From NCBI GenBank assembly GCA_025769875.1, contig JAGFNK010000022.1, positions 186,001 to 250,000 on the forward strand: a DNA stretch of 64,000 nucleotides, read 5' to 3'. This DNA comes from Russula earlei. Its lineage: Eukaryota > Basidiomycota > Agaricomycetes > Russulales > Russulaceae. Both the position numbers and the translations under genes were made by a program. A model generated the notes under the pieces. That model searched no databases. It was not told the origin of the DNA and saw nothing but the letters and a program-made list of their open reading frames with translations. The first letter of the stretch is position 1; every line of letters begins with the position of its first letter. Positions 1 to 11,650 of this stretch are shown piece after piece.

Positions 1-195
1 CTGTCTGCTACTTTATTGAGCGCTTATATACTACAAGGGAACTGCTAAATAGTGAACTAGTCATAACCTTGTTATCAAGCACACTTGAAGGATGAGTAAG
101 AAGTCAGAGTACACTTACTGAGCATGCTCAGTCATGCTTGGTAAGCTGCTGAGTAAGAAGGCTCATATTGATGAGTAAGAGCCTTCTAGTGTCCA
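1..195 (-). repeat. LTR1-family fragment, cut by the window edge
   Basis: Reverse-orientation piece of the LTR1 repeat. It carries the same core as the copies at 25.7, 32.4, 57.6 and 63.3 kb: an ACTTTATTGAGC stretch, a TATATACTACAAG promoter-like motif, and the repeated TGAGCATGCTCAGT palindrome. It ends abruptly at about 195, where LTR2-type sequence starts. Its other end lies outside the window. Confidence 0.75.
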
Positions 196-1923
196 CATTG
201 CCAACTCCCTTCCGTTTCCTGGGCTATCCCTCCTGCGGTACAAGATATTGCTATTGCAAAGGCACTATAACATGACCAGGCACCCGTTTCCTAATTGGGT
301 AATCATCGCATGGCAGCCACATGGTCACCCAGCCACCAAGAACCCGAAACAGCAGCACAAACTCTTAGAAGCTGTTGCATAACTCATCTGACATCATCAA
401 GGCTCTAATGACATCATGGCTGACTGAGAAACTCCACAGTGACCTCATAGGCTCACTAAGTGCTCCACAGTGACATCATAATGATGTCATTGCTCCACAA
501 TGATCAGTAATATGCTCAGTAAGCCTGAAACTTGACACAAGCAATGTCATGAACCATTCTTTGGAGAGGGCCCTTGAAGGACCCTTCCTTATAGGAGGAA
601 ACCCAGCCTCTATGGTGTCACCCTGTTCACACAAGCAAAAGGGGTGAGTAGAGGTGTCCACAATATCGCGTGCGCATTGTCACGCGAGCAATTCTCGGCA
701 CAATCGACATACAGCAAGCCCCACTTAAGGGCAACCCTTCTAGAAATTAAGGACAGTATTAGGGCCTTCCTAGGGACCCTTTAGAACAACTCTAGGTGCT
801 CTACAATAAACACTAACCTAGTATCAAAGACCCTACAATGTGTTATTAGACCAACTCTAGTAACTATAGAATGAACTATAACGCAATACTAAGGACCTTA
901 ATAGAAGTATTAGGGTCGACTCTAAGGACCCTAATAGAACTATATAAGGGCCTTATAGGATAACACTATTCCCTAACCAAACTACAAAGTCCTCAAATGA
1001 CCAGCCCTAAACTAACTAACAGAAAATGAATCAGGTACTCGCATGTGCACTAAAAGCAGGGAACACGTGGACAGTGAAAGCTCTTACTCATCAAGAGAAG
1101 CCTTCTTACTCAGCAGCTTACTGAGCATGACTGAGCATGCTCAGTAAGCACACTCCGACTTCTTACTCATCACTCTATTGTGCTTGATAACAAGGTTATG
1201 ACTTGTTCCCTATTTAGCAGTTCTCTTGTAGTATATAAGTGCTCAATAAAGTAGCGGACAGTCCTCAGACTGTCCATTTGTTTATGGCACTCTCCATCCC
1301 TGGGATACTCCTTTAAAGGACCATCCCCTTGTGACTATCCTGGCCTCCTCTCTGCGTGACTGCTCAACTCTCACAGTAATGGTACCTCTCTGGTATTTGT
1401 TACTACTCTGGACTCTGCTTCTAGCCCACACCATCCTAGATGTCTACTGACTCATCTCTGAACTAACCCCTCGCTCTTGAACTGGATTGTTCAACAGTGA
1501 GTCTTGACAAGCAAGTTTATGCCTCTGTAGTCCTATTGGATGGTACCAAAGGGTCTAGAATAGTTCCAGTTCTTTGTAATCGACCCTGTACACTGTATAT
1601 AAGCCCCAATGAAGCATGGCAGTCGTCAGACTGTCCATTTGTGATACTCTCATCTTCCTGGGTACTCCCCCACAACCGCTCAGTTTAAAGACTCCTCTCG
1701 TCTCCAAGGTACTCTTCAATGACTGCCTTGTCTAAAGCCCCTCACTGTACTGGCCTCCACACTTCGCCTCTGCCTCCTGCAACACATGCCAGTCCCCATC
1801 TGGTATATTCTAGTCATTTGGCTCGTCCTCTTGTTCAACACTGCCTACACCACGTACCATCTGTTCCGACCCTTGCCCACCTGCTCCTGAGTCCTCAAAG
1901 GATCAGCAGTACGTGTCTTGACA
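196..1923 (+). repeat. LTR2 copy, 5' truncated, split by an LTR1 insertion
   Basis: The two halves (196-544 and 1510-1923) together match the solo LTR2 at 35783-36618. The first about 70 bp are missing at the junction with the preceding LTR1 fragment. The second half holds a TATATAAGCCCC promoter-like motif and ends in TGTCTTGACA, the same 3' end as the 36618 copy. LTR2 and LTR1 resemble each other around the sequence CAGACTGTCCATTTGT, so they are probably related families. Confidence 0.75.
545..1509 (+). repeat. Solo LTR1 (965 bp) with AGCAA target duplication
   Basis: Begins TGTCATGAACC and ends GTGAGTCTTGACA. It is bounded by a perfect 5-bp duplication AGCAA (540-544 and 1510-1514). Removing it with one AGCAA rejoins the LTR2 halves. 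It has a TATA-like GTATATAAG about two thirds of the way along, followed by an AATAAA. It is the only uninterrupted full-length LTR1 in the window and so the reference for the family. It also carries, in reverse, the uninterrupted version of the site (about 880-910) into which the Tc1-like element inserted elsewhere. Confidence 0.88.
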
Positions 1924-1969
1924 TCTGGACAGTCTCTCATCATTCTTGTATTGACCAGCCAATGCTCAA

Positions 1970-2881
1970 GTGTCCACTCCCAACTCCCCCACTTCCCTGT
2001 GTCTCCCTTCTCCGCTCCAGCCTACTCCATGCACCGCCCTTTGCATTCTTACTGAAGACATTGACCCAGTCGACACATCCTTGCCCCTTAGCATCCTATA
2101 CTCCCCAACAGCCCCACCATCGTCTCCCAGCATTCCCCAGCCTATCCCAGGCAACTTTGTCCCTGTTGGCACTCCCCCTCCAGTGCAGAACGAACAACAG
2201 CAAGTGGACCGTCCTCCCTTGCCTGAAGGCTTCCTCAACCGTCCCCCCTGCACAGCATTTCACTTCCATCTGCACCAGTACTTCATCCTCCCTACCACCA
2301 ATCATTCCCATGAGCAGTGGTGTCCCCTCCACGACTTGAATCATCAAGACTACCTGGGACACATCCCTACCTCAGACCAGTTAGCTCGTCGCACATTCAC
2401 AGACACCTTCACCACTGCCTTTCATGCACGCATCATCCACACTTTTGCGGTTGAACCCTCCAACACTGCCCTTGCCACTGAGTATGACCTCACCCCCTTT
2501 GGCATTTGTTCTAATGTCGGGATATACGCCCCAGACGCTGACTTCCCCCTTGGACGCATCGCATACATCTTCAATACTTCTTTGTTTAGGAAACTACTTA
2601 CCTTGCCTGCTACTTACCACCCTGCTTACAAGGGCTCATTTTGCTTATCCATCACACACGACTTCTTGGACGGACACCTTGCTTTTGCTTATGGTTACTT
2701 ACATTTCAAAGAGAACAGTAACCGCATCTCCCTACGTCACTATTTGACTTATACAGTCGATACCATCTGCTTCAACCCACAGTTACTTTGCTTCTGCTTC
2801 ACACCTCGTATTCCCCCTAACCCTCTCGAAATAATTGAGAGGTACCATCTTGAAACCATAGATCTTGTGCACGGTTCTTAA
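1970..2881 (+). CDS. Hypothetical 303-residue protein downstream of LTR2
   Basis: Uninterrupted reading frame of 303 codons with no family I recognise. The first about 110 residues are Pro/Ser/Thr-rich and low in complexity. The second half (about 120-303) has the composition of a folded domain, with many aromatic residues, and includes a Tyr-rich stretch around residues 225-250. No membrane segment or signal peptide is clear. It lies about 50 bp after the 3' end of a forward LTR2, where a retroelement's internal region would begin, so it may be an element-encoded protein; that is inference. AATAAA-like signals follow the stop at about 2911-2930. The start could lie upstream or at a later Met. 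Confidence 0.4.
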   Translation: MSTPNSPTSLCLPSPLQPTPCTALCILTEDIDPVDTSLPLSILYSPTAPPSSPSIPQPIPGNFVPVGTPPPVQNEQQQVDRPPLPEGFLNRPPCTAFHFHLHQYFILPTTNHSHEQWCPLHDLNHQDYLGHIPTSDQLARRTFTDTFTTAFHARIIHTFAVEPSNTALATEYDLTPFGICSNVGIYAPDADFPLGRIAYIFNTSLFRKLLTLPATYHPAYKGSFCLSITHDFLDGHLAFAYGYLHFKENSNRISLRHYLTYTVDTICFNPQLLCFCFTPRIPPNPLEIIERYHLETIDLVHGS

Positions 2882-3447
2882 AAAGTAAGAACCACCCTTG
2901 TAATGCTTCAATAAAGATTGAATAAACCTTTTCTTCTTTGCCTTGACTAAAGTGCCTCGAGAATACGCCTTATTGCCATTTTCAGCGCACTTGGCGGAGC
3001 TTGAATTCCACCCAAATCGGCACAGAAACCCCCTCAAACATGCGGGATGAATATCTCCCTCAAAACAGCTTCAATTCATATGAAATTTATTGTCCCTGAA
3101 TCGCCTGAATGAGGGCTAGGCAGCCCCATTGTTTTCATGAGATTTGAGTGAGAATTGGTGGAGCTGGACTCAGGCCACCTCCACATGTGTATTAGATGAA
3201 TTACAACTCAAAATCATGGTCTATATCTATTATTTTTCCCTCATGTTGTACCCATGGGCTGTCTTGAGGCATCCCCATAGTGTTTTTGACTCAAGTGTTG
3301 TGGTGTGCAACGTTATTTCCAGTGCAATTGGAGTCGTGGCCAGCCACTCATCACCCCTCTCACCTCTCGATTCTGACCATCCTTCTTGTTTTTCACAGAC
3401 AGAGAGGAGTGGGTTGCAAAGAGGGGTCCTATTCTGAACTCTTTCTA

Positions 3448-4453
3448 CTACAGAGTAGCTAGGGTGTTTTTATATACAGGAGTCGTCTCCATTGCAGGTG
3501 GTGGCAGCAGGCGTGGACGAGGAGCGAAGGCGTAGGCGGTGAGCATGAGTTCGTAGATAGAGACGTAGGTGGCAAGGATTCGAGAAAGAGGATGCATGGG
3601 GCGGCTTGCATGAGGGTGGGATCTGTCGTCTTGCGGCAGTGGTGGCGGGGTCATCTCCACTGCAGGTATCGGCAGCAGACGTGGGCGAGAGCGCGCGAAT
3701 GGATGGGGAGGCGATGTGGGAGGCGGTGTGCGGTGTGCTGTTGGCGTCGGTGACTGCTTCTCCTGCGGCGGCTTCTGCTCCTGTTGTGGCGTGTCATGGC
3801 TAAGTTCATGGCCGAGGCCTTCTTGGTCTTCTGGGGTGGTGCTGGTGGCGAGGGGTTGCGACGGTGCAGCGGTGCTGGTGTTGCGCGAAACTACTAAAGC
3901 GGCAGCTGTGACTGAGAAGACTGAGGCTGAGACTGAGAAGGTGGCGGCGGACTGAGCTGGTGCAATGGTGGAGGCGGACGGGGCGGAGGCGACGACTGAG
4001 GGCAATGCAGGGGCGACGGCGGCTGTGGCTGACAAGGGCATGGTGGCGGTGGCTTGTGAGACGGTGGTGGAGGCGGTGGCATGTGGCACTAAGACATTGG
4101 TGGCTGAGGCTGAGGCTATGGCGGCAGGCTGACGAGACTAAGGCAGCTGGCAAGGCTAAGAGCGCGGTGGCCGCGGTTGACTGATCTGAAGCTGGGGCGA
4201 TGGAGACGGCTGGCAAAACTAGGGGCGCGGTGGCGGCGGCTGAGACTGAGAAGGCTGAGGCTGAGGGCAGGGTGGAGATGGCGGCGGCTGGCGATGCTGG
4301 TGCTATGACGGACTGGGCTGAACTGACGAGTACAGGCGAGGCTAAGACGGAGACTGATGCGAAGTCGGTGGCTGGCACGACTGAGGCTACTGTGGCAACG
4401 GACGAGGCGATGGACAAGACGGTGCATAAAGAGTCGTGTGGCTTATTCATCAA
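3448..4453 (-). pseudogene. Ala/Ser/Thr/Val-rich reading frame of TA element A (degraded)
   Basis: Counterpart of the 276-codon open frame in element E. In A it is broken by frameshifts into overlapping pieces (about 3806-4453 and 3448-4089). It is a low-complexity protein of Ser-Val-Ala and Thr-Ala runs, then a Pro/Gln/His-rich tail with a recurring TPEDQEG motif. The same tail is recognisable in elements B and C and inside the Tc1-like element at about 29.6 kb, so it is a shared element gene. Function unknown. The opposite strand also stays open in places because of the biased composition. Confidence 0.45.
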
Positions 4454-4562
4454 CCATCCACCTGTCCACTCCTACTCCAGGATGACGACAGGGCGTTCTT
4501 CCCTTCCCAGAGCTGCTCACCATACCTTGCTCTACCCCTCCATTTCAACCCCCTAAACCCTC

Positions 4563-5552
4563 ATGGGCTCGAAGCAACGTGCTTCAAAACGCCGGCCTGC
4601 ACTGACACGTACTACTGGCCAAAGGAAGGCTGCCCGAAAAAAAAACTGGTGGAAATGAAAGTGACAGCTCAGGCACTCCCACTTGACTGAAGCGATCACA
4701 ACCACGAGCTCAGGCTTCCAAGACATCTCCCTTCCTGCTATTGATGAGGATGGGGAGGAAGAGTCCTATGCCTATGTAAATGCAGAAGCCTGGGAACTCA
4801 CTACAGCACAAACGCACGGACCACAAGACATGCAAAATTGTTGCAAAGGCACATGGCCTCGATGTCGACTCACCCACACAGCTATATGGCTGGCCGCAAA
4901 TCGCTTACAAGAGTACATATGTGCGTATTCCTTTCATGCCATCTCCTCTTCGTCCTCACATCATCATCATTGTCGCCGCCAGCACGCCACCCTTGCCCCC
5001 ATCAACCGCCGCACGCCCTCGCCCTCAATGCCCCCACCTTCACCATGCACTGACGAGTCCCAACGCACAGCTGAAGAGCCCCGTACCACGCCGCCGTCTT
5101 CATTGCCATCGGACGGTGTTGCTACTGTACATTTCGGTATGTTTTTCTCCCCTTTTTTACTAGACTCTCATTTTGTTAGTCAGAGATCTGCACGCCGCCT
5201 ATGCATCCATTTCCCAGCCTGCTGCCGTCTTCCCTCTCCCTTTCTACTTCCATGCCCCCTCGCTCCTCTCCCTCGCATCTGCCATCCAAGTTCTCCAATC
5301 GTCCCACCCGCAATCGTGTTCAGCAGCGCCATCAGCACCCAAGTGACCACCCACCAGCACTCTCCCTATCCCCCCTCCAGCCTCTCCTTTGCATCGTCTC
5401 CCCCTCCTCACGTTGCGACTCAACCACACCCCTCGTCACCACACCTGGCCTTGGCCATCCTTCACAAATCGCCACACGCCACTACCACAGCCGCTGGAGA
5501 CCACGACTCGATACCTCACGTCGTCCAGCTTCGGTCCCCTTCTCATGTCTAG
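4563..5552 (+). pseudogene. Second reading frame of TA element A, basic N-terminus
   Basis: A Met at 4563 opens a short Lys/Arg-rich segment (MGSKQRASKR...). A frameshift in the A-run at about 4640 and an in-frame TGA follow. The frame then continues through an acidic patch (DEDGEEES at about 4740) and ends in a Pro/Ser/His-rich tail. Copy E has the A-run in frame but shares the TGA, so both are probably decayed. A basic segment followed by an acidic one would suit a nucleic-acid-binding protein, but no family is recognised. An AATAAA lies at about 5631. Confidence 0.35.
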
Positions 5553-6208
5553 ATTTCCTTTCATATGACTGTCTTTTGTGCTTTTCCTGTCCCTTAGCCT
5601 TAGTTCTAACCTGTATCTGCTACCATGTTGAATAAAGTTGCCCTGTTGTTCCCTTATCATCTGTGTGAACCTGAGTGCAGTCGAATGAACAAACGCGTTC
5701 TCGCGCTCCCGCTAGGTGCTCCTCCTCTTTGGAGCTTCAGTCTTATGAAGTCATTCTGCATTCTTGGACACACTTCACCGCCCCATGGGCTCAGGTGTGC
5801 ACTTCCTGGGGGGGCTCCTTCCTGGCACACGACCATGCTACTGTCACACGATATGAGGGAAACGACGTTGCACACCACAACGCTTGAGTCAAAAACACTA
5901 TGGGGCTGCCTCAAGACATCCCATGGGTACAACATGAGGGGAAAATAATAGATATAGACCATGATTTTGAGTTGTAATTCATCTAATACACATGTGGAGG
6001 TGGCTTGAGTCCAGCTCCACCAATTCTCACGCAAATCTCATGAAAACAATGGGGCTGCCTAGCCCTCATTCAGGCAATTCAGGGACAATAAATTTCATAT
6101 GAATTGAAGCTGTTTTGAGGGAGATATTCATCCCGCACATTTGAGAGGGTTTTCTGCGCCGATTTGGGTGGAATTCAAACTCCGCCAAGTGCGCTGAAAA
6201 CGGCAATA

Positions 6209-6841
6209 AAAGAAGACGAAGAAGAAGACGCTATCACCAGACACATCTTAAGCCTAAATCATTATCGAACTTGGGCCTCCACTGCATTCCCTGTCACCAC
6301 CTTAACCAACCTACATGATGTACCAGGGATAGAACCACCCCACAAAGACTTTCCTCATCTCATTGTCAAAGAATTCCTTGAAGTCTTACCATTTGGACAA
6401 CTCCTAAGCCACAACGAGCACACATTATATCTTGAAACCCTTAGTTGACTCCTGCCACCAGCACGACAACAACTATTATATTGGCAACTTGCTCAAGCAA
6501 AGAACATCCAAGGACAACCAGTTGATTATCAATCCCTGCGCTCTAGCGAATTGAACCTGTGAACCAGAATCATCCAGCCACATCACCATCTCATCGTTAA
6601 TTCTTTAAGGACAGGGTATCGCCTGTTTTACTTGGGTTGGACATACATCAGCTACTATTGTCTCACTGTCCAGTTCTATCACCTACGCCTCAACAGAATA
6701 CAAAGGGAAAACCAATCTTACGTCCAACTTGCTGTTGTACCAGGAATACACAACACCTTCGATTGGGAAACTAACTCGTGGTTATACGATGCAGACTACA
6801 ATCAACCTTGGGCAATTACCAACCCAGACACCTCATATACT
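6209..6841 (+). other. Unassigned remnant with short reading frames
   Basis: Lies between TA element A and the solo gypsy LTR. Short open frames at 6209-6448 and 6632-6883 encode protein-like sequence (for example DVPGIEPPHKDFPHLI) that I do not recognise. The stretch probably continues the broken locus seen at 1970-2881, and goes on after the LTR at 7735. Confidence 0.3.
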
Positions 6842-6846
6842 GGTCC

Positions 6847-7729
6847 TGTCATGGTAACTAGCCATGTCAGTTCACAAGCGTAAAGACAAGTCGGTGATAG
6901 AGATGTGTTCGAGAAAACGGGCTGGTTCCCATGTATAAAGAGTAAGGATCCCTGCAGCGGTCGAAGTGTCTTATGCTAAACAGGTTATGGCCAATAGACC
7001 CTTCCTAGTACGACTTGGTCTGTTGAGAAGCTAGGGTAAGTTGGTAATGGGATAGACTAGGGCTGGTTCCACTAGCTATATGCGTTCAAGTCCGTCAGGG
7101 ACCTTGAACAATGCTGAGAGAGTAGAGGAAGGTAGGTCTTAAAGGAGGAGAGCTCTTCTCAGGAGAGTGAAGAGAGACTCTTAGGAAAGGAAGGGAAAGG
7201 CGAAGAGTAGATGGTGGATGGTGTGTTGAGAGTTGATGAAATGGAGAGGTGGATGTGGTTTGAGGTTTAGGAGCGAAGTGGGTTGTAGGAGAATATGTTT
7301 GGACAAGAGTAGGTTGGATTCTACAAGAGACCAAGCTTAGGGCTTTGGTCACAAAGTACTGAGCTTATATATACAGGAGAAGCGCAGCAATAGCTGCGCT
7401 TTGACTGTGCTACTAGTATAGTAGGAGTCATAATAAGTAGGAGTCATAGGAATGAGGCCACAAATGAGTCAGAACCAAGTAACTGTGCTGCACAGTAAAT
7501 GTGCAGCATTGCACAGTCGAAACTAAGAAGTGAATATAAATGGGAAGAGAACCAAACAAAGGGAAAGTAACAGCAATCCAGTGTTACCTGGATGTGTATG
7601 GATCACATGATATCACAGAAGGGATCACAAGACGTAAGAGATCACAAGACCAGTAAGTAAAGGGACATATGAAAGCAAGCAGTCCGTAGCAAAGGTAAGA
7701 AGTAATTGTAAAAGGAAAATGGTGTAACA
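6847..7729 (-). repeat. Solo gypsy LTR (883 bp) with GGTCC duplication
   Basis: Plus-strand ends are TGTCATGGTAAC and GGTGTAACA. A perfect 5-bp duplication GGTCC flanks it (6842-6846, 7730-7734). It is the same family as the LTRs of the element at 42014-49507. The TATATATA promoter motif (about 7368-7375) reads on the minus strand. No internal sequence remains, so this is a product of LTR-LTR recombination. Confidence 0.92.
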
Positions 7730-7734
7730 GGTCC

Positions 7735-8434
7735 CCCTGCGTACTATTCTGTCCCAGCAATCCTAGAAGCCTCAAGTCTTGCCCCTTGACCCCTCACACC
7801 AATTCAAACCACCATCCCAACTAGCCAGGAATGTTGGTCTGCCAGCACAGAAGACACTGAGTCAAATCCATGGACAGCAAGGTGTAACTGCAAAACAGAG
7901 TATTGCACGTGCAACTTTCAACCAGATACACCTCCTACTCCTAACAGAATTACCTTGTGGATACCAGGTGATTACCACCTCCCCATTCAATAAATCTGGC
8001 TCCTCGACACAGGAGACGGGCATCATCCCAATGACCCCCTGAGAGAGAAACAGTTCCCAACGCAAGAGGATTTCTTGTTGAAAGACCATTACCTCCTACC
8101 CCTCCTGATGCCTACTTACCCTTGTTTACCAATCGTATTCCTACCCCTGTTGTACCTATCCAACCCTTTGCGTCACCCCTCATTGAATCCCCTGATAGTG
8201 CCAATCTTAGGAGTACTGATTTACACTGCTACTTACCACAACAATCCTTCTTAGCATTAAACCTACCTACACCTTCAAGGAGAGAGTTAATTGAACTCAA
8301 GAGTTATTGTACCCAAGCTTGGCATCAACGACTGACACACTTTATAGTTTACAAACACCCCACCAAGGAAATAAGTGACTTTGCCATCTCTCCAGCGGAA
8401 TTCGAAGGATATCTGTGGAAAACCCGAGTAGAAT
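7735..8434 (+). other. Unassigned remnant continuing the 6.2-6.8 kb locus
   Basis: Contains an open frame at 8122-8436 (104 codons, Pro/Leu-rich, ending KTRVE) and fragments before it. It matches no family I know. It runs directly into a reversed LTR2 fragment, so its 3' end may be truncated by that repeat. Confidence 0.3.
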
Positions 8435-8858
8435 AAACTTGCTTGTGTCAAGTTTCAGGCTTACTGAGCGCATTACTGATCATTGTGGAGTGATGACATC
8501 ATTATGATGTCATTGTGGAGCGCTTAGTGAGCCTATGAGGTCACTGTGGAGTCGCTCAGTCAGCCATGATGTCATTGGAGCCTTGATGACGTCAGATGAG
8601 TTATGCAACAGTTTCTAAGAGTTTGTGCTGCTGTTTCGGGTTCTTGGTGGCTGGGTGACCATGTGGCTGCCACGCAATGATTACCCGATTAGGAAACAGG
8701 TGCCTGGTCGTGTTATAGTGCCTTTGCAATAGCGATATCTTGCACTGCAGGAGGGATAGCCCAGAAAACAGAAGGGAGTTGACAATGCAAAGTGAGAGAG
8801 GTCTCTCTTGAGTGAAATAGAACAATCTACAGCCAGGACTTGGCCTTGGTTTGTAACA
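8435..8858 (-). repeat. LTR2 fragment (5' part only)
   Basis: Reverse-orientation LTR2 ending GGTTTGTAACA at 8858, which is the complement of the LTR start. It contains the repeated TGATGTCATTGTGGAG segments seen at 54.5 and 36.1 kb. The promoter and 3' half are missing. Confidence 0.7.
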
Positions 8859-9109
8859 CATGCCACCTCCCTCTTGTCCTCAGCCCTCACCACACCACTT
8901 GCACGTGTGATGTCAACATCTCACCCAGCCCTCATCACATTGCCCACCCCTCACCACCAAGCATGCATGCACACCATGCCCAGGCTCACATGACACACTT
9001 GTGTCTCAAGCCTTTCATGACTGCCTCGACCACCTCACCAGTTCTTGACTCCCTTTCATGACTCCCATTCCCTTTCACACTCTGATTCCTTTCATCTCAT
9101 ATTGTCCTT
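8859..9109 (+). repeat. Partial copy of TA element interior
   Basis: About 230 bp matching the inner part of element B at about 11890-12110 (shared CTCAAGCCTTTCATGACTGC and neighbouring CCCAGCCCTCA stretches). It sits immediately outside the left end of element B, so it is a separate broken copy. Confidence 0.55.
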
Positions 9110-9685
9110 TATTGTTGTTTTCAGTGCACTTGGCAGAGCTTGAATTCCACCCAAATTGGCGCAGAAACCCCCTCAAACATGTGGGATAAATATCTCCCTC
9201 AAAACAGCTTCAATTCATATGAAAATTATTGTCCCTGAATTGCCTGAATGAGGGCTAGGCAGCCCCATTGTTTTCATGAGATTTGAGTGAGAATTGGTGG
9301 AGCTGGACTCAAGCCACCTCCACATGTGTATTAGATGAATTACAACTCAAAATCATGGTCTATATCTATTATTTTTCCCTCATGTTGTACCCATGGGCTG
9401 TCTTGAGGCAGCCCCATAGTGTTTTTGACTGAAGTGTTGTGGTGTGCAACATTGTTTCCAGTGTGATTGGAGTCACAGCCAGCCACTCATCGCCCCTCTC
9501 ACCTCTCCATTCTGACCATCCTTTGCCCTCATTCCCACCACGCCTGCTGTCTCAGCTGCATCAGTTGCACCGCTCCCTTCCAACTCACGTTCGGCCCTCC
9601 ACACCCACAGTTGCAGCCGCGCCAGTCACACTGCCTGCATTGACCTGCCATCAGTCTTCATTGTGTGCAGCACTCCACCATCAGC

Positions 9686-11650
9686 ATGCCAACTCTGTTA
9701 GAATACCTCAAGCTCAAGTGGGACCTGGAGGACCTCATTGCCTCCTCATCAAGACTCCGCATGTGTGACCAGGAAGATGTAGACAAATACTACCAGAGTT
9801 TCAGGGCAATCTGCGGCCCCTTGTCCATTCACACCACCTGTGCTACGAAGATTGTGATGAGTCATTCTGGCTTGGACTCCACCCAGACAACCACTGGATG
9901 GTCTCCCAATGTCTCAGCCCCTGGCGCATGAACGAACAGCAGAGGCACTTTGTCGATTTCTGAGAAGTGTTTAACACACTAGTCAAGATATTCTCTCAGC
10001 ATCCTTGCAACATTCAGTGGGAATGTGAACTCGGTTCTTGCAATGAAGACAAAAACAAAGATGATTACATCTACCCCATGCCCATACCAGCTCCTGCCGT
10101 TGTCCCTGCGTCGCCCATCATCGCCTTCATGTCACCCACTCCCATTGCCCCTGCAGTGTTAGGATTCTTGTGTCTCCTCGTTCTCATCTGCTTACCTATA
10201 TTCTGCTGACTCATTTCTGTTTACTCATATGTGTGCTTATTCATTTGGCTTAGTGATCGCTCATTCATCTGCTTACTGGTTGATCGGTAATGGCTTACTC
10301 ATTACTTACTGATTGATGACAGATACTAGGAAAGAATGACTCATGCGTGAGTCATTCCTGACATTCTTGAATTGCGCTCTACGTATTTGAATACTACTGG
10401 TTCTCAGCTATGTGCACCCCAAGTTTCGTACAAATCGGATCAGTAGTTGTGGAGATATCATATAAATAGTCTGTGGTACCGAGAAGTCGAGCCTTACGCT
10501 TGACTTACTCTCTTAAACAAGAAACAACTATCTTGTCAAAACTCTATACAGTCTATTGAAGCACTCTAAGTGAAAGAGGCCCCTCTCTTCTCTTACATCA
10601 ATTCTTCCTGAGATAATATCAAAGGAATCAAAGTCTAGTGCTTGAACTATATCAAGCAACTCTTTCACTAAGAGTCAGAGATAAGATCAATCTGATCTTA
10701 ACATGCGGTTCCCACCTCATCCGCCATTCCCATCACTTTGTTCACTGCCACCATCTTCGACTCACCAGCCCCACCTGCCTCTGCCATCCCAGCATCACCC
10801 ACATCCACCATCATCACCACCTCATCTATCCCCACTGCCTTAGCCTCAGCCTCGCCCACCAATGTTTTAGCGCCACCCGCCACTTCAGCCCTTACAGCCT
10901 CCTCTGCCACCCCTGCCTTCATCTCATCTGCTCCCACGCCCTCAGTCATCTCATCACCCTCAGTCTCGTCCATTGCCTCATCCGCCGCTGTTCTGGGACT
11001 AGTCCCAGCCATTGCTCCATCCCCACTGTCCACCGCTGTGCCCTCCATCATCGCCTCTTCTCTGTCCACCTACGTCATTGCCCCAGCTCCATTTGGCGCC
11101 GCCTTCCCGGTCTAACCCTCAGCCTTTGTCTCAGCACCAGCTGCCTTAGTAGTAGTTTTGCGCAACACCAGCACCACAGCACCGTCGCCACCTCTCATCA
11201 TCAGCACCACCCCAGAAGACCAAGAAGGCCCTGGCCACAAACTTAGCCATAACACGCCCTAACAGGAGTAGAAGCCGCCACCACACCACTGCCGCAGAAG
11301 AAGCAGCCGCCAACGCCAACAGCACACTGCATGCCACCTCCCACATCACCTCCCTGTCCATTTGTGCACTCTCACCCATGTCTGCTGCCAACACCTGCAG
11401 TGGAGACAACCCTGCCACCACTGTCACAAGACAACAATTGCCACCACCATCCCAAACCGCCCCATGCATCCTCCTTCTCAAGTCCTCGCCACCTATGCCT
11501 CTGTCTATGAACTCACGCTCGCCGCCTATGCCTCTGCTCCTCATCCATGCCTGCTGCCAATGCCTGCAATGCCACTGCCGCCACAAGACAACACCACCGC
11601 CATGCAGCTGCCATCTCGTCACCACCATCCTCATCTCCATCGCCTCCGTC
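9686..11650 (+). pseudogene. Gag-like reading frame of TA element B, interrupted by an LTR
   Basis: Starts MPTLLEYLKLKWDLEDL. About 100 residues follow that resemble the capsid-type region of basidiomycete retrotransposon gag-like proteins (spacing of YYQSFRAI, FWLGLHPD and VFNTLVKIFS). Next come Pro/Ala/Ser/Thr-rich repeats, then the TPEDQEG tail. It is broken by frameshifts, a stop after HFVDF and the LTR at 10157. Copy C has the same gene on the minus strand (from 35066). The gag likeness is pattern recognition and has not been checked by search; no zinc knuckle is seen. Confidence 0.45.
10157..10703 (+). repeat. Solo LTR (547 bp) of a separate family
   Basis: Begins TGTTAGGATTC and ends GATCTTAACA, so its ends are short inverted repeats. 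It is flanked by TGCAG (10152-10156) and TGCGG (10704-10708), a 5-bp duplication with one change. Copy C has the uninterrupted sequence at the matching place, confirming an insertion. A CATATAAATAG promoter-like motif lies at about 10459-10469. This family occurs only once in the window. Confidence 0.85.

Larger units (their letters stand above)
2973..6206. mobile_element. TA element A: DNA transposon with long inverted ends
   Basis: 3234-bp element flanked by TA (2971-2972, 6207-6208). The left end starts TTGCCATTTTCAG and the right end closes with CTGAAAACGGCAA. The ends stay inverted-complementary for roughly 350 bp. The left end is longer and carries a TATATAAAAACACC motif (about 3460-3475, minus) that is absent from the right end. 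The interior matches copy E (44127-47353) in opposite orientation along its length. No transposase motif is visible, so the element is probably non-autonomous. The TA duplication and TTG-type ends suggest a Tc1/mariner-like mobiliser. Confidence 0.82.

Noticed and set aside
1..1490. Inverted LTR1 copies at 1-195 and 545-1509 as ends of one element
   Set aside because: The second has its own AGCAA duplication and full LTR structure, so the inverted arrangement is two separate insertions.
196..8858. Reading 196-1923 and 8435-8858 as the two LTRs of one retrotransposon
   Set aside because: They are in opposite orientation and the second is only a 5' fragment, so they cannot be the paired LTRs of a single element.
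10697..11115. Long open frames on both strands here (123-202 codons)
   Set aside because: They arise from biased Ser/Ala/Thr/Pro-type codons of the TA element gene; openness in several frames is a composition effect, so only one frame was annotated.
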